Shown: positions 36,870 to 48,844, counted from the first letter of the stretch. The stretch is 64,000 bases of DNA from Duganella flavida (GCF_009857445.1 NZ_WWCN01000008.1:124001-188000), one strand, 5' to 3'. The notes: a model not told the origin generated them from the sequence alone. Made by a program: numbers and translations.

Positions 36870-38285
36870 ATGACGAATAACACCCGCCGCCGCATTCTTC
36901 AGTCGCTTCCTGCGCTGGCGCTGGCCAACTACTTGCCGACCGCGCTGGCGGCCGGGAAGGAACAGCCGAATATCATTTTCATCCTGGCCGATGACATGGG
37001 CCACGCCGACCTCGGCGTCTACGGCCAGACCGATTACAAGACGCCCAACCTCGACAAGCTGGCGGCGCAAGGCGTGCGTTTCACGCAGGCCTACGCCAAT
37101 TCGGCAGTGTGCTCGGCTACGCGGTTTGCGCTGATCACCGGCCGCTACCAGTATCGCTTGCGTGGCGGGCTGGAGGAGCCGATAGCTGGTGCGTCCGATA
37201 CCATCGGCCTGCCGCCGTCGCATCCGACTTTGCCGTCGCTGCTGAAGAAGCAGGGCTACGGCACGGCGCTGATTGGCAAGTGGCACCTCGGCTACCTGCC
37301 CACTTTCGGTCCGCTGAAAAGCGGCTACGACAGCTTCTTTGGCAACTACGGCGGCGCCATCGACTACTTCACTCACAAGCCGGGCGTCGGCCCGTTGGTG
37401 AAGGAAGACTTGTACGAAGGCGAAGTGCCGGTGCACCAGATCGGCTATTACACCGATTTGCTGGGTGCGCGCGCGGTCGACTTCGTCAACAAGCAGCAAG
37501 CCGGCAAGCCCTTCCTGCTGTCGCTGCACTACACCGCGCCGCATTGGCCATGGGAAGGTCCGGGGGATGAAGCCATCTCGCGCGACATCGACAACATTTT
37601 CCACTACGACGGGGGCGACCTGGCCACCTACGGCCGCATGGTGGAATCGCTGGACGCCTCGATCGGCCGCGTGCTGAAGGCGCTGGAAACCAAAGGACTG
37701 GCGGACAACACCATCGTCATCTTCACCAGCGATAACGGTGGCGAGCGCTTCTCGAAAACCTGGCCGCTCACTGGACAGAAAACCGAACTGCTGGAAGGCG
37801 GCATCCGCGTGCCGGCCATTCTGCGCTGGCCGGCCAAGGTGAAAGCCGGGCAGGTGAGCGAGCAAGTGGCAATCAGCATGGACTGGCTGCCGACACTGCT
37901 GGCAGCGGCCGGCGGTGCGCCTGATCCGCAGTACCCGACCGATGGCCAGAACCTGCTGCCCGTGCTGACCGGGCAGGCAGCCAACAACGAGCGCACGCTG
38001 CTGTGGCGCTACAAGGCCAACGCCCAGCGCGCTATCCGCTCCGGCAACTGGAAATACCTGCGCATTGGCGGCAACGAGTTCCTGTTCGACGTCGTCAAGG
38101 ATCAGCGTGAGCGCGCCAATTTGGCCAAGCGCCACCCCGAAGTGTTCACTAAACTGAAAGCCCAGTGGGAAATCTGGGACAAGGAAATGCTGCCAATTAC
38201 TGCCGATGTGCGCACACATGGCGTCAGCGGTAATGTGCAGGCAGATCGATACGGCATTCCGCCGGGAGGACGGATCCCCGACTAA
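36870..38285 (+). CDS. Secreted sulfatase, Cys-type with CxAxR signature
   Basis: 471 residues. A twin-arginine-like signal (TRRRILQSLPALALANYLPTALA) is followed by the sulfatase core. Metal-binding aspartates are in FILADDMGHADLG (Asp41, Asp42). The active-site signature CSATRFALITGR has Cys81 as the residue to be oxidised to formylglycine; it is CxAxR rather than the common CxPxR. IGKWHLG and FTSDNGGE supply further ligands. It should hydrolyse sulfate esters in the periplasm. It follows the TonB receptor by 16 bp with a GGAG site, so one operon is likely. The maturation enzyme is not in the window. Confidence 0.92.
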   Translation: MTNNTRRRILQSLPALALANYLPTALAAGKEQPNIIFILADDMGHADLGVYGQTDYKTPNLDKLAAQGVRFTQAYANSAVCSATRFALITGRYQYRLRGGLEEPIAGASDTIGLPPSHPTLPSLLKKQGYGTALIGKWHLGYLPTFGPLKSGYDSFFGNYGGAIDYFTHKPGVGPLVKEDLYEGEVPVHQIGYYTDLLGARAVDFVNKQQAGKPFLLSLHYTAPHWPWEGPGDEAISRDIDNIFHYDGGDLATYGRMVESLDASIGRVLKALETKGLADNTIVIFTSDNGGERFSKTWPLTGQKTELLEGGIRVPAILRWPAKVKAGQVSEQVAISMDWLPTLLAAAGGAPDPQYPTDGQNLLPVLTGQAANNERTLLWRYKANAQRAIRSGNWKYLRIGGNEFLFDVVKDQRERANLAKRHPEVFTKLKAQWEIWDKEMLPITADVRTHGVSGNVQADRYGIPPGGRIPD

Positions 38286-38294
38286 CGTTCAGTC

Positions 38295-38322
38295 ATCCCC
38301 GCTTCGGCGGGGATTTTCTTTT
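38295..38322 (+). terminator. Terminator after the sulfatase gene
   Basis: ATCCCCGC / GCGGGGAT stem with a TTCG tetraloop and a TTTTCTTTT tail, 9 bp after the sulfatase stop. Confidence 0.85.
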
Positions 38323-38443
38323 GTTGATGGAGTTTAGTAACTGAGGTTAAACAGCGACATATGCGAAACATTCATTTGTTCGGCGTTCGTATTAATGTTA
38401 GCGTTCAGTTACTGGCACTAAGTTGCCGGATATATAAAAACAT

Positions 38444-38555
38444 GGGAGACATACAATTGAGAACGCCACAAGAAACGGCCATTGCGTTGGCTGCGCCCAA
38501 ACTCGGCTCTTTTTCGCCCAAAAATGAAAACGTTGTCATAGCTCGTCCATTCTGA
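38444..38555 (+). pseudogene. Relict TonB-receptor gene start
   Basis: The 17 bases at 38444-38460 (ribosome site plus TTG start) match 40179-40195, the start of the large TonB receptor downstream, in 14 positions. The reading frame from TTG 38457 begins MRTPQETAIALAAPKL, against [16 protein letters not shown] for the intact receptor. The frame stops after 32 codons, just before the halogenase gene. It may be the remnant of a deleted receptor, or a short leader peptide. Confidence 0.4.
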
Positions 38556-38564
38556 GGAAACCAG

Positions 38565-40124
38565 ATGAATAGCAATGACACCCAAGGCGGCGCGATCCGC
38601 CGGATCGTCATCGTCGGTGGCGGTACGGCCGGCTGGATGACGGCGGCGCCACTGGCCCAGCGCCTGGCCAACCACCCCGACGTCCCTTGCGAAGTGACGC
38701 TGGTGGAATCGCCCGAGATCGGCACCATCGGTGTCGGCGAAGCGACCCTGCCGACGATCCGCGTCTACAACCAGGCCTTGGGCCTGGATGGCGCCGACTT
38801 TATCGCCAAGACCCAGGCCAGCTTCAAGCTGGGAATCGAATTCAAGGACTGGGGCCACATCGGCAATCGCTTCTTCCACCAGTTCGGCGACTTCGGCCCG
38901 CCGCTGGCTGGTTTCGGCGCGCACCAGCACTGGCTGCGACTGGCGCAGACCTTCAACAATATGCCGGCGATCGAGAACTGGTCTTTGGCGTCGATGATGG
39001 CGCGCTATAACAAGTTCGTGCCGCCGAGTGAGGAAAAGCCTGGCCTGACCGACGCCTACTCCTACGGCTTCCACTTCGACGCCAGCCTGTACGCCAAGTA
39101 TCTGCGCGACTACGCCGTGGAACGCGGTGCGGTGCGCATCGAGGGCATGATCGTTGAGGTCGAGCAGCATCCGGAGAGCGGCTTTGTCACCGCTGTGAAG
39201 CTGCGCGACGGCCGCCGCGTTGAGGGCGATTTGTTCATCGACTGCTCGGGCTTCCGTGGCCTGCTGATCGAAGGCACGCTGAAGGCCGGCTACGAGGACT
39301 GGAGCCACTACCTGCCGTGCAACAGCGCGCAGGCGGTGCCGTGCGCCTCGGCTCCGCAGCTGACGCCGTTCACCCGCTCCACCGCCAAGGAAGCCGGCTG
39401 GCTGTGGCGCATCCCGCTGCAGCACCGCATCGGCAATGGCCACGTGTACAGCAATGGCTTCACCACCGACGAGCAGGCGCGCCGCGTGCTGCTTGACGGC
39501 CTCGACGGCGAAGCGCTGGATGAGCCGCGCCAGATCCGTTTCGTCACCGGACGCCGCCGCAAGTCCTGGGACAAGAATGTGGTGGCGATTGGCCTGTCGG
39601 CCGGCTTCATTGAACCACTGGAGTCGACCAGCATCAACCTGATCGAAACGGCGGTGGGCAAGCTGCTGGAACTGTTCCCTGACCGTGACTGCAATCCGGC
39701 GCTGGCTGACGAATTCAACCGCACCATGGGCATCCGCTACGAATCGGTGCGCGACTTCATCACGCTGCACTACAAGCTGACCACGCGTGACGATTCCGAA
39801 TTCTGGCGCTACTGCGCCAACATGGCGATTCCGGATTCGCTGCGCCACCAGATCGAGCTGTTCCGCGAGACCGGGCGCGTGGCGATCGTCGATCGCGGCG
39901 GCTTCGCCGAACCCTCGTTCGTGGCCATGATGATGGGCCTGGGCGTGACGCCGAAGCGCTATGACCCGCTGGCCGACCGCTTCGACATCCGCGCGGTGCA
40001 CGGCCACTTCGCCGAGCTGCGCGACATGATTGCACAAACCGTGAAACGCATGCCGGATCACGGCGCCTACGTCGCTGGCCAGGCGGCCGCAGCGAATCGA
40101 ATTCAAAAACTGATGGAGGCATGA
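38565..40124 (+). CDS. Flavin-dependent tryptophan-halogenase-like protein
   Basis: 519 residues. The FAD-binding motif GGGTAGWMTAAPLAQRL (about 15-31), the VGEATLPTI segment, a Lys in TQASFKLGIEF that aligns with the catalytic lysine, and the diagnostic WxWxIP as GWLWRIP (about 282) are all kept, as is the ESTSINLIETAV region. These features match two-component flavin halogenases, which need FADH2 from a reductase not seen here. Genes of this group often sit beside TonB receptors in Caulobacter- and Xanthomonas-like bacteria, where halogenation is unproven. GAGGAAA precedes the ATG. A large TonB receptor follows 67 bp later. Confidence 0.9.
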   Translation: MNSNDTQGGAIRRIVIVGGGTAGWMTAAPLAQRLANHPDVPCEVTLVESPEIGTIGVGEATLPTIRVYNQALGLDGADFIAKTQASFKLGIEFKDWGHIGNRFFHQFGDFGPPLAGFGAHQHWLRLAQTFNNMPAIENWSLASMMARYNKFVPPSEEKPGLTDAYSYGFHFDASLYAKYLRDYAVERGAVRIEGMIVEVEQHPESGFVTAVKLRDGRRVEGDLFIDCSGFRGLLIEGTLKAGYEDWSHYLPCNSAQAVPCASAPQLTPFTRSTAKEAGWLWRIPLQHRIGNGHVYSNGFTTDEQARRVLLDGLDGEALDEPRQIRFVTGRRRKSWDKNVVAIGLSAGFIEPLESTSINLIETAVGKLLELFPDRDCNPALADEFNRTMGIRYESVRDFITLHYKLTTRDDSEFWRYCANMAIPDSLRHQIELFRETGRVAIVDRGGFAEPSFVAMMMGLGVTPKRYDPLADRFDIRAVHGHFAELRDMIAQTVKRMPDHGAYVAGQAAAANRIQKLMEA

Positions 40125-40191
40125 ACTTTTCTACGATTACCGACAACAGCCTGACGACTTAAAAAACACCTATACAAGGGGAGAGAGACAA

Positions 40192-43100
40192 TTGAACAAG
40201 TTACAGAAAACAGCAATCGCCGCTGCGGTCGCACAAGCAGTCGTACTGCACGCCAGCCCGGCATGGGCGCAAACGGCAGATAGTGCCAGTACCGGCAATG
40301 TGGTGGTGGTGAGCGGCCAGCGCGCCGCACTGCAATCGGCACAGAAACTCAAGCAGGATGCGGACGAGGTGGTCGACTCGATCGTCGCCGAAGACATCGG
40401 CAAGCTGCCAGACCGTTCGGTCACCGAGGTGCTGCAGCGTATCGCCGGTATCACCATCGACCGCAATATGGCGGGCGATCCGAACCGCCAGTCGGTCGAG
40501 GGCTCCGGGGTGTCGGTGCGTGGCCTGACCTATGTGCGTTCGGAAGTCAACGGCCGCGATGCGTTCTCGGCCGGTGGTGGCCGCTCGCTCGGCTTTGCCG
40601 ACGTGGCGCCGGAGCTGATGTCGGGCGTTGACGTCTACAAAAATCCTTCGGCAGAACAGATCGAGGGCGCGGTGGCCGGCCTGGTCAACCTGCGCACGGC
40701 GATGCCGTTCGACTACAAGGGCTTCAAGGGCTCGCTGGGCTTCTCGGAATCGTATTCCACCCTGCGCAAGGGCAAGCCTTCGCCGACCGGCACGCTGCTG
40801 CTGTCGAACCGCTGGAACACCGGGCTGGGCGAATTCGGCGCCCTGATCGATATCGCTCACGCAGAAAGCCCGAGCCGCTCGGACGGCGTCGGCGTCGATC
40901 CGTATTTCCCGCACGTGAACTCGACCGACCCGGCCAAGTACGATCCGTCCAAGACCCAATGGATACCACTGGGCGTGGGCTACCGCTCGCAAGATTTCGA
41001 GCGTACCCGCCGTGGCGACTACGCTGCCTTCCAGTGGCGCCCGAACAAGGACCTGACGGCCGGGCTGACCTACTTCAAGACCCGCTACAAGGAAGACCTG
41101 GACGAGCACGTCGTATCCTCGTCGGAAGACAAGTGGTACCAGCAGGTGGCCAGCTCCAACGCGGTGTTCGACAAAAACGGCGCCTTCCAGAGTGGCACCA
41201 TCTCGAATCCGACGTATGGCGGTTCGCCGTTCAACAGCTCGCAGCGTATCAACACCCGTGAATCTGGCACCCGCGATATCTCGCTGAATGTCCAATGGCG
41301 CGTCTCGCCGGCCCTGACCTGGACCAACGATTTCCAGCACGTGCGCTCGACCACCGAAGGCTTCGACGCCGACGTGTCGACTGGCTTCATCCTGCCGAAC
41401 CAGACCATGGACATGACCGGCCGGGTGCCGCAGATCACTCTGGGTTCGGCGGCTTACATGGCCGATCCGAAAAACTACTACTGGGCCTACACCCAGGAAG
41501 CGCTGGACCACGCCGAGGCCACCCAGAAGGCATGGAAGTCCGACTTCAAGTACTCGTTCGACGATCCGGTACTGCGCGACGTCCGCTTTGGCTTCCGCAC
41601 CACTGATCGCGAAGGCGTCAACAACAAGGCCCAGAAGTTCTACAACTGGCAGGCGATTACCTTCCCGTGGATGGAAGGCTGGCAAATTCCGCACGTGGCC
41701 CGCCTGAACGATCCGCGCTTTGCCGGCGGCTCTTCGCTGCAGACCATCGACAACTTCTTCGGCGGCAAATACACGCTGCCGGCGATGCTGTTCGCCGACG
41801 AGGCGACGGTGCGCGGCTTCCCTCAGGAATGGAGCAAGATCCACGCTTATCACGACGTTCTGTGCGCCGAGCAGGCAGCGGCCCAGGGCTGGGGCACCTG
41901 CGACAAGTGGAAGGCCGCCACCTTCGACGATCCTGCCGCTACCAACACGCAGAAAGAGCGCACCAACGCGGCCTATGGGCAACTGCGCTTCGGCTGGGAT
42001 GACCTCAAGTTCCCGATCGACGGTAGCCTTGGCCTGCGTTATGTGCGGACCAATGGTTCCGGTAGCGGCTATGTCTCGTTCACGGCGCCAACCACACCGA
42101 CCATTCCTGTCGGCGCCAACGCCACTGGCCAGGACAAGCTGATCAACATCGCCAGTTTTGCCGAAGCGCAGTCGTACAGCAATTCCTACGACAATTGGCT
42201 GCCGAGCCTGAACCTGCGCATGAAAGCCAGCGACAAGCTGCAGTTCCGTTTTGCGCTGGGTAAAGGCATGTCGCGTCCGGACTTCAACCAGCTGCAGGTG
42301 CAGACCACGCTGAGCGCGCAGCATTTGCAGACCGTCACCAAGGACGCGTCGGGCGCCACGACCGGAGTTCGCTTTGACGGCACCAGCCTGACCGGTACCA
42401 GCGACGGTAATCCGATGCTGCGGCCGACCACCTCGACCAACGTCGACCTGACCGCCGAGTGGTACTTCGCCAAGGCCGGTTCGCTGACCCTGGCTGTGTT
42501 CAACAAGGACCTGAAGGACATCATCATTACGCAGAACTATGCATACAAGGCGAAGGATGTCACCGGCAAGGACCAGACCTTCGTGGTGACTGGCCCGGTC
42601 AACGGCGCCAAGGGCTATGCCCGCGGTTTCGAGATCGCCCACCAGCAGTACTACGACTTCGTACCTGACTGGCTGCGCGGCATCGGCAGCCAGGCCAGCT
42701 GGACCTACGTGCAGAGCGAGCGCACGCTGACCAAGCCGGTATTTGAAGCATGGTGCTCGGGTAACGATGCCTCGTCCAACTTCAACCTCAGCATCAACGG
42801 TTGCGATACCGATGGTCGCGCGTTCGGCAAGACCCCGCTGCAGGGCCTGTCGCGCAACACCGTCAACCTGGCGCTGATGTATGAGCAGCACGGCCTGTCG
42901 ATGCGGGTGGCCTACAACTGGCGTTCGCGTTACCTGCTGGGTGTGAACCAGTGGGGCAGCCGTGGCAACAACGGCCTGAACACCAATCCGGCATCCGGTG
43001 CGGATCGTTTCCTGATCCCGACCACCAACAACGACCAGGCATTCGGCCTGCCGTTGTACCAGGCGGCGTATGGCCAGGTGGACGCGTCGATCTTCTATGA

Positions 43101-43251
43101 CTTCACGGACAAGTTCCGTGTCGGCCTGGAAGGCACCAACCTGACCAACTCGTACACGCGCCAGATCATGCAACAGCACTCGGGTGAGTTCACCCGCCAG
43201 GTGTTCATGAGCGGTCCGCGCTACACGCTGCTGGCAACCTACGCGTTCTAA
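40192..43251 (+). CDS. Large TonB-dependent receptor, carbohydrate-type family
   Basis: 1019 residues: signal peptide ([28 protein letters not shown]), TonB-box-like NVVVVSGQR (about 36), a plug domain beginning at residue 45 ([36 protein letters not shown]) and a very long beta-barrel ending [10 protein letters not shown] with terminal Phe. This plug pattern marks the Caulobacter-type receptors that import oligosaccharides or similar nutrients. The start is TTG with GGGGAGAGAG upstream; no ATG fits. It probably works with the adjacent halogenase-like protein and perhaps the sulfatase group. The ligand is not known. Confidence 0.93.
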   Translation: MNKLQKTAIAAAVAQAVVLHASPAWAQTADSASTGNVVVVSGQRAALQSAQKLKQDADEVVDSIVAEDIGKLPDRSVTEVLQRIAGITIDRNMAGDPNRQSVEGSGVSVRGLTYVRSEVNGRDAFSAGGGRSLGFADVAPELMSGVDVYKNPSAEQIEGAVAGLVNLRTAMPFDYKGFKGSLGFSESYSTLRKGKPSPTGTLLLSNRWNTGLGEFGALIDIAHAESPSRSDGVGVDPYFPHVNSTDPAKYDPSKTQWIPLGVGYRSQDFERTRRGDYAAFQWRPNKDLTAGLTYFKTRYKEDLDEHVVSSSEDKWYQQVASSNAVFDKNGAFQSGTISNPTYGGSPFNSSQRINTRESGTRDISLNVQWRVSPALTWTNDFQHVRSTTEGFDADVSTGFILPNQTMDMTGRVPQITLGSAAYMADPKNYYWAYTQEALDHAEATQKAWKSDFKYSFDDPVLRDVRFGFRTTDREGVNNKAQKFYNWQAITFPWMEGWQIPHVARLNDPRFAGGSSLQTIDNFFGGKYTLPAMLFADEATVRGFPQEWSKIHAYHDVLCAEQAAAQGWGTCDKWKAATFDDPAATNTQKERTNAAYGQLRFGWDDLKFPIDGSLGLRYVRTNGSGSGYVSFTAPTTPTIPVGANATGQDKLINIASFAEAQSYSNSYDNWLPSLNLRMKASDKLQFRFALGKGMSRPDFNQLQVQTTLSAQHLQTVTKDASGATTGVRFDGTSLTGTSDGNPMLRPTTSTNVDLTAEWYFAKAGSLTLAVFNKDLKDIIITQNYAYKAKDVTGKDQTFVVTGPVNGAKGYARGFEIAHQQYYDFVPDWLRGIGSQASWTYVQSERTLTKPVFEAWCSGNDASSNFNLSINGCDTDGRAFGKTPLQGLSRNTVNLALMYEQHGLSMRVAYNWRSRYLLGVNQWGSRGNNGLNTNPASGADRFLIPTTNNDQAFGLPLYQAAYGQVDASIFYDFTDKFRVGLEGTNLTNSYTRQIMQQHSGEFTRQVFMSGPRYTLLATYAF

Positions 43252-43260
43252 GGTAGTGGT

Positions 43261-43893
43261 TTAATGGTGGCTTCGGAGGTGCAGTTCGAACTTCCAGGTC
43301 ACCAGCCGCAGGATGGTAATGAAGGCGGCGCTGGTCCACAGCGCCGTGTCGTCTGAGATGTCGGTGTATTGTAGGCCGATGTAAAGCCAGGCGCCGAAGA
43401 AGGCGCAGATGGCGTAGGGTTTGCCATCACGGAAGACCATCGGTACTTCATTGCAGACGATGTCACGCAGCACGCCGCCGAAGATACCGGTGATCACGCC
43501 CATCATGGAGGCGATGAACACCGGCATGTGCGCGGCTTGTGCCTGCGCCACGCCGGCCACGGCAAACAGGCCGAGGCCGACGGCGTCGGCCACGACAATC
43601 ACCCGTTCGGAAATGATTTGCTTGACGGTGCGCATCAGCGGCGTGGCGAGCAGGGCCAGCACGAAGATCAGGATCGCGTATTCCTGGTGCATGACCCAGA
43701 ACAGCGGTCGCCGGTCGAGCAGGATGTCGCGCAGCGTACCGCCGCCGAATGCGGCAATGAACGCTACCGTGAACACGCCCACAATGTCCATGCGCTTGCG
43801 GCGCGCTTCCACGAAGCCCGATAGCGCGCCTACCAATATCGCCACGATTTCAATGACGGTGATCAGGGAGACGTGTACCGGTACGTGCTTCAT
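43261..43893 (-). CDS. TRIC/UPF0126-family cation channel protein
   Basis: 210 residues with seven hydrophobic helices arranged as two repeats. Each repeat carries the family glycine motif, AFGGGTLRDILLDRRPLFW (about 48) and GIFGGVLRDIVCNEVPMVF (about 137). Bacterial members are homologues of trimeric intracellular cation channels and conduct monovalent cations in vitro; their physiological role is unclear. It is convergent with the large TonB receptor, 9 bp away, and is followed upstream by the smr gene. Confidence 0.9.
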   Translation of the reverse strand: MKHVPVHVSLITVIEIVAILVGALSGFVEARRKRMDIVGVFTVAFIAAFGGGTLRDILLDRRPLFWVMHQEYAILIFVLALLATPLMRTVKQIISERVIVVADAVGLGLFAVAGVAQAQAAHMPVFIASMMGVITGIFGGVLRDIVCNEVPMVFRDGKPYAICAFFGAWLYIGLQYTDISDDTALWTSAAFITILRLVTWKFELHLRSHH

Positions 43894-43943
43894 CTAGGCA
43901 TATGGACAAGGTTGCAATGCCAGTAGGTTAACACAAGAACTTG

Positions 43944-44606
43944 TCAGCGCGAAGGCTGGAGCGCGGCTCTCAGTAAAACGATGAGGGCGCCTTCGCCGCC
44001 TTCGTTGTTGCGGGCCTGGCAGAAGGCGACCACGCCTTTTTGCACCAGCCAGCTGTGGACCATCGTTTTCAGCACCGGTTCCTGGCCACGCGAGCCGAAG
44101 CCACGGCCGTGGATCACGCACACGCAGCGGTGGTTGCGCTGTTGTGATTTGGTCAGAAAGGCGCCCAGCGCATCGCGCGCCTGGTCGCGGTTCATGCCGT
44201 GCAGGTCCAGTTCATCCTGCACCGGCCAATGGCCTTTGCGCATTTTTTTCATAACGTCCGGGCCGACGCCCGGCGCCGAGTAGTTCAGCGCCGGATCATC
44301 TTCCAGGTAATGGTCGACTTCAAACAGGTCGGACAGCGACTCGCGCAGCACGGCCGCATCGTCCTCGGCCTGCGTCAGCTTGCGCTTGGGCCCAGCCTCG
44401 GTTGCGACCGATTTCGGCACGCTCTGCGGCACGTAGCGGTCCGACACCGGCATGCGCTTCACGCCGCCCAGTGCGGTCTGGAAGATATTGGCTTCCACTA
44501 CCTGCTTTTTTTCCTGTTTGACGCGCTCCGCCTCGGCGACGGCGCGCGTCTCAGCCTGCTCCTTGAGCTGCTTGCCCAGGGATTTCAGGTCTGCGAAGTC
44601 TTTCAT
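43944..44606 (-). CDS. Smr-domain protein (MutS2 C-terminal-like)
   Basis: 220 residues. A charged helical N-terminus (about 1-45) leads to the Smr domain (about 130-215), with LDLHGMNRDQARDALGAFL and the nuclease-type VIHGRGFGSRGQEPVLKTMVHSWL. Smr domains nick DNA or cleave RNA; some members act in ribosome rescue or collision sensing. Located 5 bp downstream of trxB on the same strand, so the two are probably co-transcribed. Confidence 0.9.
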   Translation of the reverse strand: MKDFADLKSLGKQLKEQAETRAVAEAERVKQEKKQVVEANIFQTALGGVKRMPVSDRYVPQSVPKSVATEAGPKRKLTQAEDDAAVLRESLSDLFEVDHYLEDDPALNYSAPGVGPDVMKKMRKGHWPVQDELDLHGMNRDQARDALGAFLTKSQQRNHRCVCVIHGRGFGSRGQEPVLKTMVHSWLVQKGVVAFCQARNNEGGEGALIVLLRAALQPSR

Positions 44607-44611
44607 TGCAA

Positions 44612-45682
<1,071 letters not shown>

Positions 45683-45778
45683 TCAGGACGAATCGTGGGG
45701 CCGGATGTTGCCCTTATGCCTTAGAATACCGCTATAGGAACATTTCCTGACCGCTAACATTGCAATGCCTTTATACCT

Positions 45779-48190
45779 ATGAGCAGTAAAAAAGTTCAGG
45801 AGCGCACGCCGCGATCCACTGCGGCCAGCGCTTCCGCCGCGTCCGGCTACACCCGCACCCCGACCGAGCGCCAGCCCCTGCCAAACCGGCTGGTGCGGCT
45901 GCTGTCGGAGGCGCGGTGGCTGGCGCTGGCCGTGCTCGGCGTGTATTTCGTACTGATCCTGGCGACTTATGACAAGGCAGATCCGGGCTGGTCGCACGAG
46001 GCCAAGGTTCAGCTGATCCACAACCTGGGCGGCCGCACCGGCGCCTGGCTGTCGGACCTGCTGCTGTATATTTTTGGCCTGTCCGCCTGGTGGTGGGCGT
46101 TTTGCGTGATGCGCTTTGTGTGGAAGGGCTACAAGGGCCTGACGCAAAAATACGTGCTGTCGAACGAACCCGATCCAGAGCATGAGCAGGAAGGCCTGAT
46201 CCGCGCGATAGGTTTCGTGCTGCTGTTTATTGGCAGCGTCGGCCTTGAATTCCTGCGCTTGCGCACGCTGACCGGCCATGCCCAGCTGCCGCTGGTGTCC
46301 GGCGGTGTGCTGGGCCAGATGATCGGCCATTCGTCCCACGTGGCGTTTGGTTTCACCGGCGCGACTTTGCTGCTGTTGCTGCTGTTTGGACTGGGCTTCA
46401 GCCTGTTCTTCCATGTGTCGTGGATGGCGGTGGCCGAGCGCATCGGCGGCGGCATCGAGAGCGCCATCGACTGGTTCGTGCAGCGCTACCAGTACCGTGA
46501 AGACCGCCGCCAAGGCGAAGTGGCTGCCGTCAAGCGCGAGGAAGTCGTGGTGCACGAGCGCGCCAAGCACGTGGAGAAGCATCCAGTAGCTGCGCCGGTG
46601 ATCAAGGTCGAGCCGCAGGTGACGACGGTGGTCAAGTCCGAGCGTGTCGAGAAGGAGCGTCAGGCCAGCCTGTTCACCGATTTGCCGCGCGCCAGTGGCG
46701 ACGAGGCACTGCCGGCGCTGTCGCTGCTGGATGAGGCGGCCGAGGTGCTGGAAACCGTGTCCATCGAAACGCTGGAATTCACCAGCCGCCTGATTGAGAA
46801 AAAGCTGTCCGACTTTGGCGTGGAGGCCAAGGTGGTGGCGGCCTATCCAGGCCCGGTTGTTACCCGTTACGAGATTGAGCCGGCCACCGGCGTCAAGGGC
46901 AGCCAGATTGTGAATCTGGCGCGCGACCTGGCGCGCTCGCTGTCGCTGACCTCGATCCGCGTGGTTGAGACCATTCCCGGCAAAAATTACATGGCGCTGG
47001 AACTGCCGAATCAGAAACGCCAGATCGTGCGCCTGAGCGAGATCGTCGGCTCCAAGGTCTACAACGACAATGCCTCGCCGCTGACGGTAGCGCTGGGCAA
47101 GGACATCGCTGGCAAGCCGGTAGTGGCCGATCTGGCCAAGATGCCGCACTTGCTGGTGGCGGGTACGACGGGTTCCGGTAAGTCGGTGGGGATTAACGCC
47201 ACCATCCTGTCGCTGCTGTACAAGTCCGATCCTAAAGATGTGCGCATGATCCTGATCGATCCGAAGATGCTGGAGATGTCGGTGTACGAAGGCATCCCGC
47301 ACCTGCTGGCGCCGGTGGTGACTGATATGCGCCAGGCCGGCCACGCGCTGAACTGGGCGGTGAACGAAATGGAGCGCCGCTACAAGCTGATGTCCAAGCT
47401 GGGCGTGCGTAACCTGGCCGGCTACAACGCCAAGATTGCCGACGCCAAGAAGCGCGAAGAGCATATTCCGAATCCGTTCAGCCTGACGCCGGATTCGCCG
47501 GAGCCGCTGGAAAAACTGCCGACCATTGTCATCATCATCGACGAACTGGCCGACCTGATGATGGTGGTCGGTAAGAAGGTGGAAGAGCTGATCGCCCGTA
47601 TCGCGCAGAAAGCCCGTGCCGCTGGCCTGCACTTGATTCTGGCAACCCAGCGCCCATCGGTCGACGTGATTACCGGCCTGATCAAGGCCAACATCCCGAC
47701 CCGGATTGCGTTCCAGGTCTCGTCCAAGATCGACTCCCGTACCATTCTGGACCAGATGGGCGCGGAGACCTTGCTCGGCATGGGTGACATGCTGTATATG
47801 CCGCCCGGTACCGGCCTGCCAGTGCGCGTGCACGGCGCCTTCGTGTCCGATGACGAGGTACACCGCGTGGTGAAACATCTGAAATCAACCGGCGAGCCGG
47901 ACTACATCGAGGGCATCCTCGAAGGCGGCACGCTGGAAGGCGAGGGCGGTGGTGCTGACGGTGCGCCTGCGGGCGAGGGCGGCGGCGAAGCCGATCCGAT
48001 GTACGATCAGGCGGTGCAAGTGGTGCTGAAAAATCGCCGCGCTTCGATCTCGCTGGTGCAGCGCCATCTACGCATCGGCTACAACCGCGCGGCACGTCTG
48101 CTGGAACAGATGGAAAATAGCGGCGTGGTCTCCGCCATGCAATCGAACGGCAACCGCGACATTCTCGTGCCGGCTGCCAGTGCAGAATAA
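45779..48190 (+). CDS. ftsK: DNA translocase FtsK
   Basis: 803 residues: four N-terminal membrane helices (about 35-220), a Pro-poor charged linker, the alpha/beta motor (about 320-690) with Walker [13 protein letters not shown] and Walker [16 protein letters not shown], and the gamma winged-helix domain at the C-terminus ([26 protein letters not shown]) that reads KOPS-type sequences. It anchors at the division septum and pumps chromosome ends apart for XerCD/dif resolution. No clear ribosome binding site precedes the ATG. lolA follows 13 bp after the stop, a common arrangement. Confidence 0.96.
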   Translation: MSSKKVQERTPRSTAASASAASGYTRTPTERQPLPNRLVRLLSEARWLALAVLGVYFVLILATYDKADPGWSHEAKVQLIHNLGGRTGAWLSDLLLYIFGLSAWWWAFCVMRFVWKGYKGLTQKYVLSNEPDPEHEQEGLIRAIGFVLLFIGSVGLEFLRLRTLTGHAQLPLVSGGVLGQMIGHSSHVAFGFTGATLLLLLLFGLGFSLFFHVSWMAVAERIGGGIESAIDWFVQRYQYREDRRQGEVAAVKREEVVVHERAKHVEKHPVAAPVIKVEPQVTTVVKSERVEKERQASLFTDLPRASGDEALPALSLLDEAAEVLETVSIETLEFTSRLIEKKLSDFGVEAKVVAAYPGPVVTRYEIEPATGVKGSQIVNLARDLARSLSLTSIRVVETIPGKNYMALELPNQKRQIVRLSEIVGSKVYNDNASPLTVALGKDIAGKPVVADLAKMPHLLVAGTTGSGKSVGINATILSLLYKSDPKDVRMILIDPKMLEMSVYEGIPHLLAPVVTDMRQAGHALNWAVNEMERRYKLMSKLGVRNLAGYNAKIADAKKREEHIPNPFSLTPDSPEPLEKLPTIVIIIDELADLMMVVGKKVEELIARIAQKARAAGLHLILATQRPSVDVITGLIKANIPTRIAFQVSSKIDSRTILDQMGAETLLGMGDMLYMPPGTGLPVRVHGAFVSDDEVHRVVKHLKSTGEPDYIEGILEGGTLEGEGGGADGAPAGEGGGEADPMYDQAVQVVLKNRRASISLVQRHLRIGYNRAARLLEQMENSGVVSAMQSNGNRDILVPAASAE

Positions 48191-48203
48191 AAGGATAAAC
48201 CGT

Positions 48204-48836
48204 ATGACTCGTTTTAAAGCAATCGCGGCGCTGGCTGCCGGCCTGCTGCTGGCAGGCGGCGCCCACGCCAGCGCGCTGGAACAGTTCAAGAGCTTCGTCT
48301 CGACCACCAAGGCAGCCAAGGGCGAATTCGTCCAGCGCCAGGTGAAAAGCAGCACCGGTGACACGCCGAAAGTGTCGACGCCGGCGAGCGGCACCTTTGT
48401 GTTTGCCCGTCCGGGCAAATTCATCTGGTCTTATGCCAAGCCGTACGAGCAGGTGCTGCAGGCCGATGGTGACAAGCTCTACATCTACGACAAGGACTTG
48501 AATCAAGTCACGGTGAAGAAGCTGGGCGATGCGCTGGGCTCGTCCCCTGCGGCCATCCTGTTTGGCAGCAATGACCTGGAAAAGAATTTTACGCTGAGCG
48601 AAGCTGGCGCCAAGGATGGCGTCGAATTGCTGAAGGCGGTGCCTAAGGCCAAGGACACCTCGTTCGAACAAATCATCATCGGCCTGCGCGATGGCTTGCC
48701 GGTGCTGATGGAGTTGAAGGATAGTTTTGGCCAGTCGTCAGTGCTGACGTTTAAAGGCATTGAAAAAAATCCGGCGCTGAATGCGGCGAGTTTTAAATTT
48801 GTCATGCCGAAGGGCGCGGACGTATTCAATAATTGA
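48204..48836 (+). CDS. lolA: Outer-membrane lipoprotein carrier LolA
   Basis: 210 residues with a signal peptide ([22 protein letters not shown]) and the open-barrel LolA fold: [55 protein letters not shown], and the C-terminal [30 protein letters not shown]. It carries lipoproteins across the periplasm from LolCDE to LolB. The Met at 48204 is selected because AAAGGA precedes it and it starts the signal peptide. It is in an operon with ftsK. Confidence 0.95.
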   Translation: MTRFKAIAALAAGLLLAGGAHASALEQFKSFVSTTKAAKGEFVQRQVKSSTGDTPKVSTPASGTFVFARPGKFIWSYAKPYEQVLQADGDKLYIYDKDLNQVTVKKLGDALGSSPAAILFGSNDLEKNFTLSEAGAKDGVELLKAVPKAKDTSFEQIIIGLRDGLPVLMELKDSFGQSSVLTFKGIEKNPALNAASFKFVMPKGADVFNN

Positions 48837-48844
48837 CCCCCCTG

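Noticed and set aside
38361..38456. Upstream part of the 64-codon frame before the relict receptor start
   Set aside because: No ribosome site and no domain; only the part from TTG 38457 resembles a coding start.
40201..43179. 992-codon open frame opposite the large TonB receptor
   Set aside because: Antisense shadow of a gene with clear signal peptide and plug domain.
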